Shown: one piece after another, positions 11,996-24,533 of the stretch
Position numbering within the stretch: position 1 is the first letter of the stretch
Layout: each line of letters begins with the position of its first letter
Source: Porites lobata
Lineage: Eukaryota; Cnidaria; Anthozoa; Scleractinia; Poritidae
Direction: 5' to 3'
Assembly: GCA_942486035.1 (NCBI GenBank)
Contig: CALNXK010000129.1
Location: forward strand, 124,001 to 188,000
DNA: 64,000 nt
Position numbers and translations under genes: made by a program
The notes under the pieces: model-generated
Told to the model about the DNA's origin: nothing
Database searches by the model: none
What the model saw: only the letters and a program-made list of their open reading frames with translations

Positions 11996-12980
11996 CAAAA
12001 TTATAATAACAATATCTGAAATCTTGGTCTCTTTGTTAAAAACCTCGTCATAGCGGACATATTTATTTTGCCAGTCCATTTGCCCTTCGTTATCAGGGAA
12101 AACCAACGACTGTTTTCTCTAAAATATCTGTTCGGAGAGGCAAATATTGCCTAGAATTTTCTATTACTTGAGGAGGGCTAAAAATTTCTCGACGACCGTT
12201 CCATCTTTGTGCAAAGTTTGAAGCTTATCTAATATACCCCCTACGATTTTCTGAAGTCTAATTTCTAACATTTCACCTCCCAGGCTAAGCTTTTTTCATA
12301 GAAAAAAAGAAACCTAAAATTTTCGGATTCAAAGAGGTGATGGAGAGAGGAAACAGAAAAATTATCCCTTTTGTAATACGTTAAATTGCATCTAAAATGC
12401 TCGGGAAAATGATAAAGAAGCCCTTGAAATTTCGTAAACACTCAAGTTGCCCTAGAAAAATTGGAGAGCGGATCACACTTATCTTCTATTGCTAAGTGTA
12501 TCACTCACGTGGTGCCCACATGCCACGGTGTGTCTTGTCAGTTGTTTTCATTTGCCTTAATTAAGGTAACAACTATATTCGGTTTCCAGCTTTTTCTCAT
12601 TTATTTCTCCCTCTGAGACCTCACATTGATCTTTTAGACTGGGTTCTTACTTTCCACATTGCGAGAAAAACAGCCAGAAGCGTTTGTGAGTGATCTGTGA
12701 TTTAGTTGTCTTCTTTTCATAACCAAACACTTCAAATTGTAGTCTATCTCGGATCCCGACTGTCTTCACCTCTGCGCTATCCATATTGCAATGACGACTG
12801 TTTGTTTCTGAAAATATGCCCACAACTGAAGTTGATTTCTCTTTCTACTTTTAAGTAATTTATTCTGGGTTCTACACTGAATGGCTTCAAGCCTTTTATA
12901 GGCCCTTGAAAGTGTTGGTTTTTTGGTGGAATAACTTAGAGGAGAAATTGTCCCCTCCTTATGATGGCTGGTACTATGTA
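11996..12980. other. Spacer, nothing recognised
   Basis: AT-rich sequence. A stretch around 12060-12480 repeatedly uses AGAATTTTC-like phrases also seen near 34.5-34.7 kb (CTAGAATTTTCGG and similar), so part is probably a diverged interspersed repeat. Confidence 0.35.
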
Positions 12981-13310
12981 GCTTAAGGCGACGGCTACGA
13001 AAACGTCAATTCAAAAGTGAATTCGCGCTGCCTCAAACTTTATCGCGCTTATTCCATCTCGTTTAATTCGCCAAATGCTCGCAATTGATTTTAGTGGAGT
13101 TGAATTCTAAAGGACTGTATCAAAATTCCGGAATTGAAAAAGAAAGTTGCTTGTCTCGTGTTCCCGTCCTCGACAAAACGTGAAATTAGGCACTTTCACG
13201 TTGTATAGTCGTGCAGCGACTGCAAAGGAATGTACAAAGAAGCTTGATGCACGTTAAAAGTTGTTGTTTTGCTAATATAAACCTGATTGGTTTTTTTGCC
13301 GTTAAGCTCC
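12981..13310 (+). mobile_element. GGCGACGGC-family inverted-repeat element
   Basis: The left end reads AGCTTAAGGCGACGGCTACG and the right end GCCGTTAAGCTCC, an imperfect inverted repeat. The interior segment AACGTGAAATTAGGCACTTT is shared with copies at 34.1 and 47.8 kb. About 330 bp, no coding capacity. Confidence 0.6.
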
Positions 13311-14819
13311 CTAATTGATCTCGGAAATTTCTCTTACAGTGGAGCTAGAAAACATGGTTCCGTAATATTAAAGGGAAGGCGTAAACTGAATCACTTTCAT
13401 TGGTCAAACTCTGTGCAGTCTTTTCTTTGTAGGGATTACCACCTTTGCACAAAAACTTGTTAGGACAGATGAAAAAACAAAGGCCATGCGAGCTATTGTT
13501 TATCCGTTTGTCTCATCCTAAATGTATTTAAAATATGCAGCCCGCGCTTGCAAGCAAGACCACACAGTTAATTAATGGCAGCGAATAAGCAACGACGCAC
13601 GTTAACCGAAAGTGAATTTTTTTTGCATTCTTAAGCACTGTTTTTGCCCAGATGTTCGGGGAAATCGTCTCTGTAAGAATGAAGAAACTTCTCAATTCGA
13701 ATTTTTGTTACGCGGACTAAGGCACAAGAATTGCCGAGCTCCGAAGGGAACTCCTGTTCACATGAGAATGTACTAGTTAAATTTATTCGATTGTACTGAT
13801 CAAGCGTATACGCATGGCTGTTGGTATTTAAGTTGAATGGTAAAGTTCGCATCACCAACTACAGTGATGCCGGAATTACTTACAACTGGGTTTTTTTCAA
13901 TAGCGTATTGTTATTTTTTGTATCCATTGTTCAAAGAAATAGTTCTACCAGACTTAAAATTTTAAATTCATAGCACGGGTGGCGGTTCTTCCAAGTGCCC
14001 ATAGATTTTAAGTTTAAACGTATTCTGCTTAAGGAAAGACTAATCTAACATATTGTGTTCGTGGATTTCAAGATTTCAAACTGGTTTTCAGAAACTCGCG
14101 CTTAAAGTCAGTTTCAAAGTTTTATACAAGAAATGCCCGTTCGTTTACCACTTTTCAAGTGCAGAGGGATTAGTTCTTCTAATCCGTAAAACGTTTATCT
14201 TTTGTGCTTTATAAATCGTATGAACATCGTTCACGTTCAGTAGTTCCGTTTGTCATTTTTTTCAAAGTTGCGCGAATGAAGCCTTGTCCACGCGCAATCC
14301 GGGACATTTTTGAAACCACACAAAACGAGTTAACCGCTCTAGGGAGCGGTTTCAAAACAATGAGGTTTCCGGTGTCAGGATTCATTGAGTTTTCTCAACA
14401 TAAGGCTCTTTCTTTTCTTATTCGGCCATGAATAACTAATAATAATGTCCACTCATTCTGCGCGGTGTGCGCTTTGAAGTATCATTTAGCGTTTTGAGTT
14501 CTTCACTGAATTGTATTTAAACTTGGCCTTGGGTACAGCCACCAGAACTCGATGACCAGGAAACTAGTGCCGACGTTGTTTCCATAAGGGGAGGAATAAG
14601 TCAGACAAGCTGGGCGGGGAGGGGGACTCGAAAATTTGTCTCCATCTGCCATTAGTCGGCATTAGATCATGTCTACGTTTCAAAGTCTTAAGTGAAAACC
14701 ATTGGACACGACAATTTTACCATAGTTGCCGCTCATTGCCCTTTTCGCGAAGTAATCCAAAAGCAAATTGAATTACCAAAAGTTAAGAACCTCAATTGCG
14801 TCATTGATTAGAATTATGT
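13311..14819. other. Spacer, nothing recognised
   Basis: Two frames of about 75 codons (13631-13858 minus and 14204-14431 plus) show no domain, signal peptide or relation to the signal-peptide family. I do not support them as genes. Confidence 0.35.
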
Positions 14820-15175
14820 AAGACCCTGAAATCTTTTTAAAGGCTCAAATTGTCTTAGAATTTGGTTATGGAATTGTAATAAATACTGCATGAAAGACGG
14901 TCAAATTTCGCCAGGCGATTAACAGTCATTAAATAGAAATAAACTTGTAAAGCTAAAGGGCAATCAAGTGAGAATGTTAAAAAATAATAAACGTGTTAAC
15001 GTTCAGTGTGGCGGCAGACAAAACTGAAAAGAAATGATATAATAAATCATAAACAAGAAACCTAGCTAGACTAAAGGATGGGGAACTCACGTATCTTAAT
15101 GACTTACATCCCATACAAAGCTGAACACCTTCATTTAGTTCAATAAAATAGTACAACATGAGCTAACATGCCTAC

Positions 15176-15323
15176 CGCTAACAATACATCGTTTCGGAGG
15201 TGGTTCCCTTAGCCTTCGTCTTCGACGTTTTCTTACAATAAAACTACTCGCTTCGTCGCCGCTTAATGTCAGCATCATCAACAGAAAAAACATTTTGGCA
15301 AGTCCAAGCTCCATTGTTTTCAT
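15176..15323 (-). CDS. Signal-peptide first exon, copy 3
   Basis: Forty-nine codons plus one base, from the ATG at 15323 to a GTAGG donor at 15175. The product starts MKTMELGLAKMFFLLMM (signal peptide), then SGDEASSFIV, a run of six basic residues, L-R-E-P-P-P-K and R-C-I-V-S. It has the same length, phase and start as copy 2, with only scattered changes and no stop or frameshift, although the flanking duplicated DNA has many indels. That suggests the exon is under selection. Downstream exon not identified. Confidence 0.72.
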
Positions 15324-15396
15324 GCATGGCGGGTGAAGCGGACAAGTCGAGTGGGTCTTGAGAATAGGAAAATGTCAGCTCACCATCTCCATTTAA

Positions 15397-15454
15397 TAGT
15401 TTGCTACACAGGAGCTTTGCGTGACGACACTAAAAACGGCTGTGTAGCAAACTA
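15397..15454. mobile_element. Short MITE, TAGTTTGCTACACAG termini
   Basis: The 58-bp element starts TAGTTTGCTACACAG and ends CTGTGTAGCAAACTA. Its ACTAAAAACGGCTGTGTAG segment is shared with the element at 37038. CATCTCC occurs on both sides, but the target duplication is imperfect. Confidence 0.7.
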
Positions 15455-15574
15455 CATCTCCTTCGACGTCTGCTGGCTGAACCGTGGACGCGAAGCAAAA
15501 TTAACCCGATCGACAATAGAAGACATTTTAGGCATGTCTTGCGTTTTGTGGTACCGCCCACTTGCCATGAGTTA

Positions 15575-15707
15575 GACCCTGTTTACATGGAGTGGGGGAC
15601 CCTGGTTTAGTGGGGTAGGTTTCTTTTGTTTTGTGTCCCCCAGAGCGTGAAAACAAAAGAAACCAACCCCACTAGACCGGGGTCCCCCACTCCATGTAAA
15701 CAGGGTC
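15575..15707. mobile_element. MITE with GACCCTGTTTACATGGAG termini
   Basis: A 133-bp near-perfect hairpin: GACCCTGTTTACATGGAGTG at the left mirrored by the right end ACTCCATGTAAACAGGGTC. TTA flanks both sides, which would fit Harbinger-like 3-bp target duplications, though three bases can match by chance. Confidence 0.8.
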
Positions 15708-18183
15708 TTATTGGGCAGAACGTGCGAGTGAAAGAATATTTAATGTTTGACACAAAGTCAATAAATCAATAAAACTGTAAAAAGAGGCAGTTAGACTGTT
15801 AACACAAAGTTTTCTTTTCAAAGTTTGTACATGTGTAACTTAGACTGCTGGCATGCCGCCTTTTCTCTTGAAATCAGTCTAGTTCTTATCTCAGCCGGCG
15901 CGATTGCAAACCACGACGTTACGTTACAAGGGATTGGGACGACACGAGAAAAGACTTTCTTCTCGGGTCTAGCTTACGCCCTCGTCTATCGCGGCTCGCA
16001 TGCTTTGGTTTCGCGTGCAGTAATCATATAGTTTTGCAAAAAAAAAAAATAAGACACTGCTCACAGTCTACGTGTATCTGGTACAGTCCAACCCTTCGTT
16101 GATGCATAACTAATTGCCAAGATAGTCAGAAATTGACATCTAGATATTCCAATACGATGGCTTTACCTTCAGAAATGGTAGGGCTTCAAAATTACGTGAG
16201 TGGGGTTAGCTTTCTATGAGTCTTATTATTAAAGCGTGCTTGAAAATCAAATTTTTTTCGATCGCACAAAGAGAATTGTATAAAGGACTAATCCTTTCAA
16301 ATGTGTACAGCTATTTCGAGAAAGGTCGTCGGAAAAAGTGCACGCGACAATCCCGAATAGTATTGTGGGTGGTTTTTAGTTCACTGTTCTTCAAAGAAAT
16401 TTGAAAGAATGGCAAGATGGGCCATGGATATATGTCTGCAGGTGCTGAAGTAAGTTCGACAGCTGCAGTGTGAGGAACAGTATATTGATCATATCGCATA
16501 TTGCCTTTCGGGATTGTCGCGTGCACATTTTTCCGACAACCTTGCTCGAAATACCGTAAAATTCCGCAACAGAACGTGACATAGAGGTCAATCTCGTGGA
16601 AGAAAAATCTTCAGGTTTTTACTCACGGCTGCTTTGCTGGGGACCAATGAAATGAAAAGTGGGGAAATTAGTACAAGGTACCCGGCCGGAAATTCATCGA
16701 ATTCGTGAGCATCTAATGCAATGGCTGATTATTTTTTAAAATATGTTAACGGATTTACCAAGTAAATCGATAGTAAATGAGGATTTTGAGCCAAAAGTTC
16801 TTTAACTGTTTTGAAAGATTAGTTTATATACAGATACTTATAAATTACAGCGGGATCATTTTGGCATATCATTCTTTCGAGTCGATTATGGTAAATCCTT
16901 AAAACATCATTTGCATTATCAGAAAACAGCCCTAGATTTTGCGACTGTAGTAAAGGATTTATTTTATGAAGGCTTTATGATAGTCTAACAATGGTCGTAA
17001 TAGCCATATTAGAAGCCGTGAACGCACCGTTTTTGGAAAACTATTCCAAAACCGCTGGTATAATCAGTTCCTCGAGAGATAATCTTGCGATAACAGAAGG
17101 ATTAAATCTGATAACTTCCGTACGCAAAAAGAATTTGTCTACTCGCATATCGTACAATTCAATCAACAAGTGACGATAAACCAACTGTCCTTCTCTGGCC
17201 GGACTCCACGTGGGGTTTTCTTGTCTTTTACAAATTATGCGTTTATATACATAATACAGATGAGAAGAGTACAAAAAAAAACGTTTTTAGAGAAGCAACA
17301 AGTGAAAAAGAAAGAAACCATAGCAAAAAGTCTACTATCATGCCCTCCTTTATATCTCTACTGATATATCTCCTCTAGAAAAAGATTCTTCAGTGATCAC
17401 AAAACTTGAACGTCAAGTGCCACGTTTTCAGTAGTAGTATAGTAGAGACTGAAAAGAAAAATTAAAATACCGCTATCTGGGGTGTGTTCTAAAAGCACTT
17501 CAGTGTCTATTGGACGTCAGACCACTAGTTAAAAGAAAAGTTTTCCGGATGAGATCTTCTATTTCTGTCCCGTCCATGTCTTTAAAATTTGGAAGTCCAC
17601 AGACAACGTGTGTCCAAACCTTAATAACTCAACATTTTCTATACCATCCATGATTTAATTTAACTCAGAAGTTACATATATATAAAGCTATAGTTAACGC
17701 GAACTTGAAATATCGACTCGTAGTTCGTACAAGTACAGTGTGTGGGAGAGAACAGGTGTCGGAACTTTCAAGGTTTATTTACAGCAAAGGTCATCGAAAG
17801 TCACGTGAAACTACACGTGAATTCTGACGCTCAGAAGGTGAAGTATATATTGGCCTGGTTTAAACCTTGAAGAAAATACTCAATACTTTATTGTTTTGCG
17901 GTTTCTTTCTCTCTCGCTTTACTTTTATCTTGTTTCTATTTTACTTGTTGTTACTCTGATTCAGTGTTTTGATACTGAAATCTTCATGTTGACTATAAAG
18001 TCAAGAAAGTTTCTAAAGTTTCAGCTAATACGAAGGTGTCAAGATGAGATTAACTGGTTGGAGTATAACACTGATAGAAGCGTTTGTTTTTCTGTATCGC
18101 GCGTTACGAGAATTTTGAACTTAATCAAAAAGCAAGCATTTTGGTCAGCTATGTTATAAAAGAATTTGTTCATGCTTTTAGCT

Positions 18184-18332
18184 GTGCGTACATGGAGTTA
18201 TTGATGCACTTGGGAAGTTTGAAGAGCATTCAAGAAGCTAGAGTTGCACTCGGCTATCGCCTCGTGCAACTCTTACGCATCTTTCGTACTCTCCAAACTT
18301 CCCGCGTGCATCCATAACTCGATATACGCACG
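18184..18332. mobile_element. Inverted-repeat element with nested inner hairpin
   Basis: The left arm (GTGCGTACATGGAGTTATTG followed by a GGGAAGTTTG segment) is mirrored imperfectly by the right arm (CAAACTTCCC then CCATAACTCGATATACGCAC). The centre carries a second inverted pair, GAGTTGCACTCG and CTCGTGCAACTC. Probably a MITE. Confidence 0.65.
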
Positions 18333-18582
18333 AGTCGTTTGTACTGACTCCAGAAGTGTATTGGACAAAGAAAACTGTAGCACACTTCGAAATTTTACGC
18401 TTCACGTAGAGGAAGCAAAAATTTGCCGCCACTTGAAAATCCGTGAAGGTGGCGAACTGGTTACTGATCACGTATAGACTCAGACTCACCATGAAGTGGT
18501 AGCAACACAGTTTTCATGCTATAACTGAAAAAATAAGCCAAGAGTTTCAGAAGCAAACGCAGTGCGATTAAATTCAACTGGT

Positions 18583-18622
<40 letters not shown>
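18583..18622. repeat. TTG trinucleotide microsatellite
   Basis: About thirteen uninterrupted TTG units. On the minus strand it reads as polyasparagine in a chance frame. Confidence 0.9.
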
Positions 18623-18623
<1 letters not shown>

Positions 18624-20821
18624 CACCCAATAATCCAAACTAAAAAACGTGCAGTGAAACTTTTCTATGAAACTCTCAGGACACATATTCAGTCCTTGTC
18701 GCATTCATTACTCATCTTTGAGGGGGTCGCGGAGATTGTGGTAAGCGACGTTATTTTCTCAAAACAAAAATGCTCACTTCGTGGTTGAGAAATATCACCA
18801 TGAACAGCAGAAGCAATATACCAAATGTGACGCCCAATGCGTGTTCCTAGCGGGAAGACTATATGAAGAAGAGTGAACATTTTGAAGCGAATGCCAGCGA
18901 CTGTAAAAAGAATTCTCTGTCAATTACTCAGTTATAAACGTCGTGATTGATGAAGTAGAGATCAGGAGAATCGGCTCCTGGTAGAGATGAATTAAAGAAA
19001 ATCCAAGATTTTCTCTTTAAAAAAATGTTGAAAGATACCATGTAATTGATAGAAGTGGTCAAGAGTACTTTTTAAGACCATTTTTTAGTGACTAATATAT
19101 TCGGCTCAACTCAATCATGCGCGGCCAGTTGCGACAAGGCTTGGATGATTAAGCAGGCATAGAGAAACGTGCAGGCTAGCAAATCCGTCCTTTAACAATG
19201 AAAAAGTTCGTACTTTTTCGCAGACTTTAAACCGTTAAGAGATGGTTTTTCAGACGATTGTCATGAAATATCAGAACCTAAAATGTACGGCGATATCTAC
19301 GATAAATAATATATTAAACACACTTCCGTTTCTACTTAACACAGTTGGTTAACACGCAACAAACTAAGCGCCATACTTTAAAAAACGCATAAAACAAACT
19401 CAAGTCGTCAGATGAGGTTTTTGTTACCACCTTACATAAATAACGGACTTATAAATATGTCATATGTAGCGATACTGTTACCCCGTCATTTTCTCAGAAC
19501 CACTTCACGTGCCTTGACTTAACGTCATCTTTTGCTTCACTTGATGTAAACAACTATGAGCCTGCAGTAGTTCGAGGAGGTCTAGTCTCTTCAGTAAGCC
19601 TTCTATAGTTTCGGTAAGGTCTCCTAGCCACTTTTCCTTTTCTATTTACCTTCCATTTTTTATATTTTTACTATTGTGTGGCAAATAAATGAAGGGAAAA
19701 AAAAGATAGGAAAAAAACGCAAATGAGGGATGCAATTTTCCAAATAGTACGTTATACTGAATTCAGTAAAGTTACGAAGTTCAATGACAGGTAATTTTTC
19801 AGCTCAAACCTACGATATTTTCCGCTTCAGTTAGTCTTGAAGCAACTGCCGATGAGACGTGCCCTTACGTGCATCTTTAATTTATCGGAATTTTTTCCGT
19901 TATTTGTTTGATCTTTCGTTGCCTCAGTTTTTGGCACTTCGCCGTTGTAGTTGGAGTTTCAGCGAAATGTCCCTTCTATTCCTTTTTCGTATCAGGTTGC
20001 TACTGTAACTTAAAACTGGGCATTATGTATTAAGCCTAAAGCGTAGAAACAATTCGAGGAGACATCATCTCTCTGCTCGGCTGAACTCAGCGGTCGACGA
20101 CCACTGCACGCGCCGGCTCGATCCTTCGCCAAAGCTCAAATTTTATGCCAGGGGAAAGGGGAGATAAAATCTCGGACAAGTTTGACGAGAAACTTAATAA
20201 AGCCACTACGGAGACCCTAAGGTTGCTCGCTGCGCACTGCCGTTATATTCCGGCAAAAACTGACGTTCAGTACATTATGCAGAATTCGGATTTAAAATAC
20301 CCAGTGAACCAAGGTCAAGGGACGGTGCAGTCAAGAAACAGTAATCCTAACCCGGGGATATCAGCCTCGAATTGAAAAGACTGTCTGGTGACAGCTTAGA
20401 CGGTCTAATTTGTCATGGCTTTTGCTCTTCGTCATTCTTTTTCTCTTTTAATGCATGTTTCACTGTCGAGCTAGATAAATTTATATTCCGATTTGCAGTC
20501 AGCGTATCTATAAATATATGATAAACAACGTATAAATAAATTTCAACTTGAACTTTAGACCAAATATGCTCGTTACTCTCTGCATCGTTATTCTCATGCA
20601 AACTGTTTTACTCATTCATTTTTTCTCCATCTTTTCTTAAATATATGTATTAATATAACGGTTGTGTTCTAATTTCTTAATTCGCTCTCAGTTTGTCAGA
20701 ATTTTTGCTCCGTTTCTTTGAGGGACATGGACCTTTCTTCACTATTAGCACTTGTCTTTGCAGTTACTTAGTATATAGCCGTTTCTAAAGCCCCTACAAC
20801 TAAGAAAAAGTTATTTCTTAC

Positions 20822-20954
20822 CGCTAACAGTGCAATGTCGAGGCGATGGTCTTAGTCTATGAAGCCGATGTCGTCTTGGTATAAAAGCCCTAACTCCAAG
20901 CTGACCAAAGATCACCATCAGCAGAAATAATATATTTAGCCTCTGAGGCGTCAT
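20822..20954 (-). CDS. Signal-peptide first exon, copy 4
   Basis: Forty-four codons plus one base, from the ATG at 20954 to a GTAAG donor at 20821, the best donor of the set. The product reads MTPQRLNILFLLMVIFG (signal peptide), then QLGVRAFIPRR and a basic R/H-rich stretch, then P-S-P-R-H-C-T-V-S. The Cys motif has Thr in place of Ile. The exon is too short to appear as a normal ORF; I found it by its conserved end sequence. A TATA-like TATATAAG (minus strand, about 21102-21110) lies about 150 bp upstream of the ATG. Histidine partly replaces arginine in the basic stretch. Downstream exon unknown. Confidence 0.62.
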
Positions 20955-21455
20955 TCCGAGGCTTGCTAGGATAGAAGTTGCCGAAAGAGTGAAGATTCAA
21001 CGACCAGCGATTGTCATCTAGCTGATATACAGGACAGAGACGAAAGGAGATGAAGAGGCGAAAACTTATTTCCACCCTTCGCAATCATGATGATAAATGG
21101 CTTATATATTCAACTGTTTATTAGTCGTCCGAAGCCATTTTTGCGCGACTGAACTAGTTCATAACTCACATGGATACATCAGTCATGCATGGGTGAGAGA
21201 GCGTTCAGTGACTTTCAGAAGCGTGGGTTTTCAGCCGCTCTGCTAACGTCATAGAAGATATTTCTTGAGTTCTTGTAGCAGTTGGTTTGTCTGCCTACAG
21301 CCGATATATCCATACATGGTTGCTCACATTTTTGCAGAACGTAATTAAATTATTAGTTTGTAAAAATCTTCAACGAAAAAGGATGTACGTTTTGCCAATT
21401 TAGTGTCGTTTCCTTACTAAGGAGTCTAAGCTGGGCCCTTAACATATTCCTGGCT
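20955..21455. other. Presumed 5' flank of signal-peptide exon 4
   Basis: No coding feature supported. It contains the TATA-like element mentioned for copy 4. Confidence 0.35.
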
Positions 21456-22065
21456 TAATCAATCAATCATGCAATCAACCAATCTTTATTCTCCTAAGAT
21501 AAAAAGACATATCTTAAGTTGCATCAGCAGTTGGGAATCTAAAAATACATTAGACATACCGTATACAAATAATAGAAAAATTAAAGATTATATCTAAAAA
21601 TAATCCTATTTACAAAAACATTCTTAAATCTATCGGTCTTGTTTCTGAGTAGATACTTTGTTTCTTTCTTCTTCGAAATAATGTTACCAAGCGGGCAATC
21701 GAGATCCACCAAGAGCCATAATGGATCCACTGAACGTACCTTGAAAAGCTTCTTATCTGCCTTTTCTAAAAGTTCTCGAACGTCCATTCTCTTAGATGTG
21801 TATTTCCTTTTAAAGCATCTATCCAACAAGGTTTTGTATGACCGTGAGATCTGAGTCTACAGCGCCATACACAGGCAGACCATGAGTGAAACTCGGTAAA
21901 ACTAAAGCGCTAAATAGGTGGTCCACTTCACCTTGATTGAAACCTTCCTTCCGTAAAGATCTTAATACAAACAGACACTTATTTGCCTTAATCAAATAAG
22001 CACGTACGTGTTCGCTATATTTACAATTATTTGCCATAGTACTTAGCACTTATTGAATGAAGGAA
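21456..22065 (-). pseudogene. 5'-truncated LINE (CR1/L2-type), RT C-terminus and 3' tail
   Basis: Two minus-strand frames, 22049-21819 and 21829-21581, are the two halves of one reverse-transcriptase C-terminal region. The first carries ALVLPSFTHGLPVYGA and ends near DLTVIQN; the second continues with LDRCFKRKYTSKR and ELLEKAD. A frameshift separates them near 21825. The 3' end has short TGATT-type repeats (21456-21480), usual for these elements. The LINE is dead, lacking the endonuclease and most of the RT. It sits between signal-peptide exons 4 and 5. Confidence 0.75.
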
Positions 22066-24385
22066 TCTAATGACGTCCACTTATAGCTTCCCCTTCCAGT
22101 TTTTCCACTGTCGGACTTCGCCCCTCGTTTTCCGCTCAGTGGTGCAAGAGACCGCTGTTTAAACTGAGCTGTAGGAACCATTCTCTCGTTCTACCAAGAA
22201 TCAATTGTTCAGTGTTTAAATCAGCAATTACCTACTGTAGTTATTGCTCCGTTAAAAGTGAAGGTGTTTTCAAAGTTCATGAGGCTGTTACAAGTATTCA
22301 AACTGGTTCGTCAGACCATTGACTCTGCCGCAAACTTCCTAATACAAAGTACATCTGATAATAATCTAGAACAAGAGAGAATGATCTAGCTCATTCTCTC
22401 TTGTCTCGAAGCATTGTGTCAGTTCTCACCGTGCAACCCAGCCTTAGACCGCAATATGCATGGTTAGAAATCTGAATCAAAATAATTCTAAAAAGCTTAC
22501 TCCTGTTCCCATTCCTTTATGAACTGTAGATTTATAAACTGAGGTAAGATCCATTTGCGCTTCCCGAATTTCAACCTCAGTATCAGTAATTATAATTGAC
22601 TTCCACCCACATCAAAAAGCTCTTAGCCACTCGACTGCGAAAAAGAAACAGCAGGAATCAACAATTTTTGAACAGGCGTAAACAGTTCAAAAACAAAGAG
22701 TTTTGACTCACGGTCATGATCCTGGTGAAAAACGGCTTTTCAGCTAGAGACATTTAGAATTTTGAATTCCTGCAGCGGGACTCGAATTTTTTTTTTAAAC
22801 TTTTTTATTCAAGTTTTTCTTAGTTTATTGCAAAATAACTGATCACAGCCATTACCAGCCAAAACACTGTTATTGGATTCGTTCTAGGCCCGACGATGTG
22901 GCGATCGACAGAAATTACAAGTCAGCACATGCAATATATTGTCAGTGAAGTGAACTCGTTACTTTATCATATCGCTGGGATTTCACTACCCTAGCGAATG
23001 GCATATAGTACCGTCAGTTTCACTCTTCCCATTCCCATAACGCTTGGCCCGGTGGTATATGATATGGGCATTCTCTATTAACTATTATCGAAACCCCCAA
23101 CACGCTGTTTGCTCCCCCTAGCCTCCCCCAAAATTTTGCATTAACCTTCCTAGGGTGACTGCATATTCCAAAGATGTATCTGGAAACATGAACTTATTCG
23201 GAATTTGAGGAGCAGACAGAGTAACTATGGGCAAGAGACATTCGGGGGACAACTTTATGATGGATTCGAAACCGTGAGGAGCGTCAGGAAATTTATGGCA
23301 GTTACTGATGCCTGGCACTTTTTCCAATTATATTAGTAAAATTCTTGTCATCAGAGTTCTTTTCTATTGCGCCGTTTAGTAGGGTTTCTTTCGCGGATTA
23401 GCTTAGAAGCTTATGCAGACGCGGATCGGATGTTTGTTTCCCGCCAAAAATTAGCCTTTACGTTCACCGACGATACGACGAGTACATGAAGCTTGAAAAA
23501 AACAAAGGTGCTTATTATCTCCAATAAATAAAGCTATTTCTATCCTGACCAAAGTTTTTTTTTTTTTAACATTTTAACAACCTACTATAAAAATAAAACA
23601 TGTAGCAGTCATTTGCAAAATTATAGGCGGGTCCAATTGCCTAACTGACCGTGTTATACAAGCATGAGTAGTTAGAGACAAAGTGGAAAACAAAGAGAAA
23701 CAGCAGGATGGCTGCTAGCTGGGCTCCATATGAAGGTATCTCCAAAGGTAGAGTGACTTTTATTATCAATATATTAGGTGCCCTATGCTGCATATGCCAC
23801 AGTAAAACCTATATAAATCGAGTAAAGCCTCACTGGCCGGGAGAACTTTTTGCGCACCTTTTCATTCCAACACTGATTCTATCACTGATCTGGCTTCGAA
23901 CTTGTGTGACAAACCCATATAGTGTCGAGTATACATATTTTAAAAAAAGCATTTATTTGGGGTCACAAAATGCTTGTGATCCATATCTTTTCAAAATGAC
24001 AAGTGCGTTTTTTGTCTTCGACGATCTTATCAAAGAGTCAACAAAGTGCTGTTTTATCTGGTTAAATCGTCTCTATTGTCTTTTGGCTCGTGTTTGTCGC
24101 TCGTACTTACTTGTTAATAGTTCCATAGGCATGCGAATTAAACCAATACACTAGAAACTAATGTAAACATAGGTAATTACCAGCTCTAATGAAGTCACAA
24201 CCGATGCAACAACAAGGTCTATTGCATTCGACTTGTCTTGATTAACCACAGCAGATGGCACAAGTAATACATAAGAATTTAGCCACAAGCGATAAGCAAC
24301 TTTGGTAAACGCAAATTGTTCTCACAGCGCGTAAGAGGAAGGCCCACAAAAACTCCTATAAAGTACTATATATATATATTCCTAC
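22066..24385. other. Spacer with repeats and one open frame
   Basis: It includes a 34-bp hairpin (22371-22404, arms ACAAGAGAGAATGA and TCATTCTCTCTTGT) and a minus-strand frame at 23118-23327 that I take to be interspersed-repeat sequence. The longest plus-strand frame is listed separately. Confidence 0.4.
23708..24154 (+). CDS. Unrecognised 148-codon ORF, doubtful
   Basis: It starts MAASWAPYEG in a favourable context (CAGGATGGCT) and runs 148 codons with several hydrophobic, Cys-rich stretches (ILGALCCIC, FIPTLILSLIWL). No domain is recognised. A possible donor, GAAGGTATCT, follows the ninth codon, so only a short first exon might be real and the rest chance. It is on the strand opposite to the signal-peptide exons, between copies 4 and 5. 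It may equally be fortuitous. Confidence 0.2.
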   Translation: MAASWAPYEGISKGRVTFIINILGALCCICHSKTYINRVKPHWPGELFAHLFIPTLILSLIWLRTCVTNPYSVEYTYFKKSIYLGSQNACDPYLFKMTSAFFVFDDLIKESTKCCFIWLNRLYCLLARVCRSYLLVNSSIGMRIKPIH

Positions 24386-24533
24386 CCCTGACAATGCATC
24401 GTTCTGGAGATGGTCGAGCGGGCCTTTGAGGACGTCTTCTTCGCGCTAGAAAATTGCTCACTTCGTCCACGCCAAATATCACCATCAACATCAGAATTGC
24501 CACTGTGACTTTTATTCGACAGTGATGCAACAT
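24386..24533 (-). CDS. Signal-peptide first exon, copy 5
   Basis: Forty-nine codons plus one base, from the ATG at 24533 to a GTAGG donor at 24385. The product begins MLHHCRIKVTVAILMLMVIF (signal peptide), then GVDEVSNFL, an A-R-R-R-R-P block, a P-A-R-P-S-P-E stretch and R-C-I-V-R. The last full codon is Arg instead of Ser, the most divergent end of the set, but phase and donor are kept. The VDEV-SNFL stretch resembles the EV-NSF of copies 6 and 7. It is not in any frame of 60 codons. The sequence after the donor is a TA run. Downstream exon unknown. Confidence 0.6.

Larger units (their letters stand above)
14820..17465. repeat. Segmental duplication, copy 2
   Basis: Colinear partner of 9430-11995, offset by about 5.35 kb at the exon and 5.46 kb further right because of indels. 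It has its own later insertions (the two inverted-repeat elements at 15397 and 15575). Confidence 0.75.
17466..20821. other. Spacer with one inverted repeat and a microsatellite
   Basis: No supported gene. An open frame at 20145-20375 (plus strand, hydrophilic, starting MPGERGDKISDKFDEK) has no recognised domain and no partner exon. Other frames are short and featureless. Confidence 0.4.

Noticed and set aside
18539..18704. Polyasparagine-containing frame on the minus strand
   Set aside because: It is a translation of the TTG microsatellite with no other coding evidence.
23118..23327. Minus-strand frame ending LMQNFGGG
   Set aside because: The text has the look of an interspersed repeat, and no splice or start context sets it apart; I do not support a gene.
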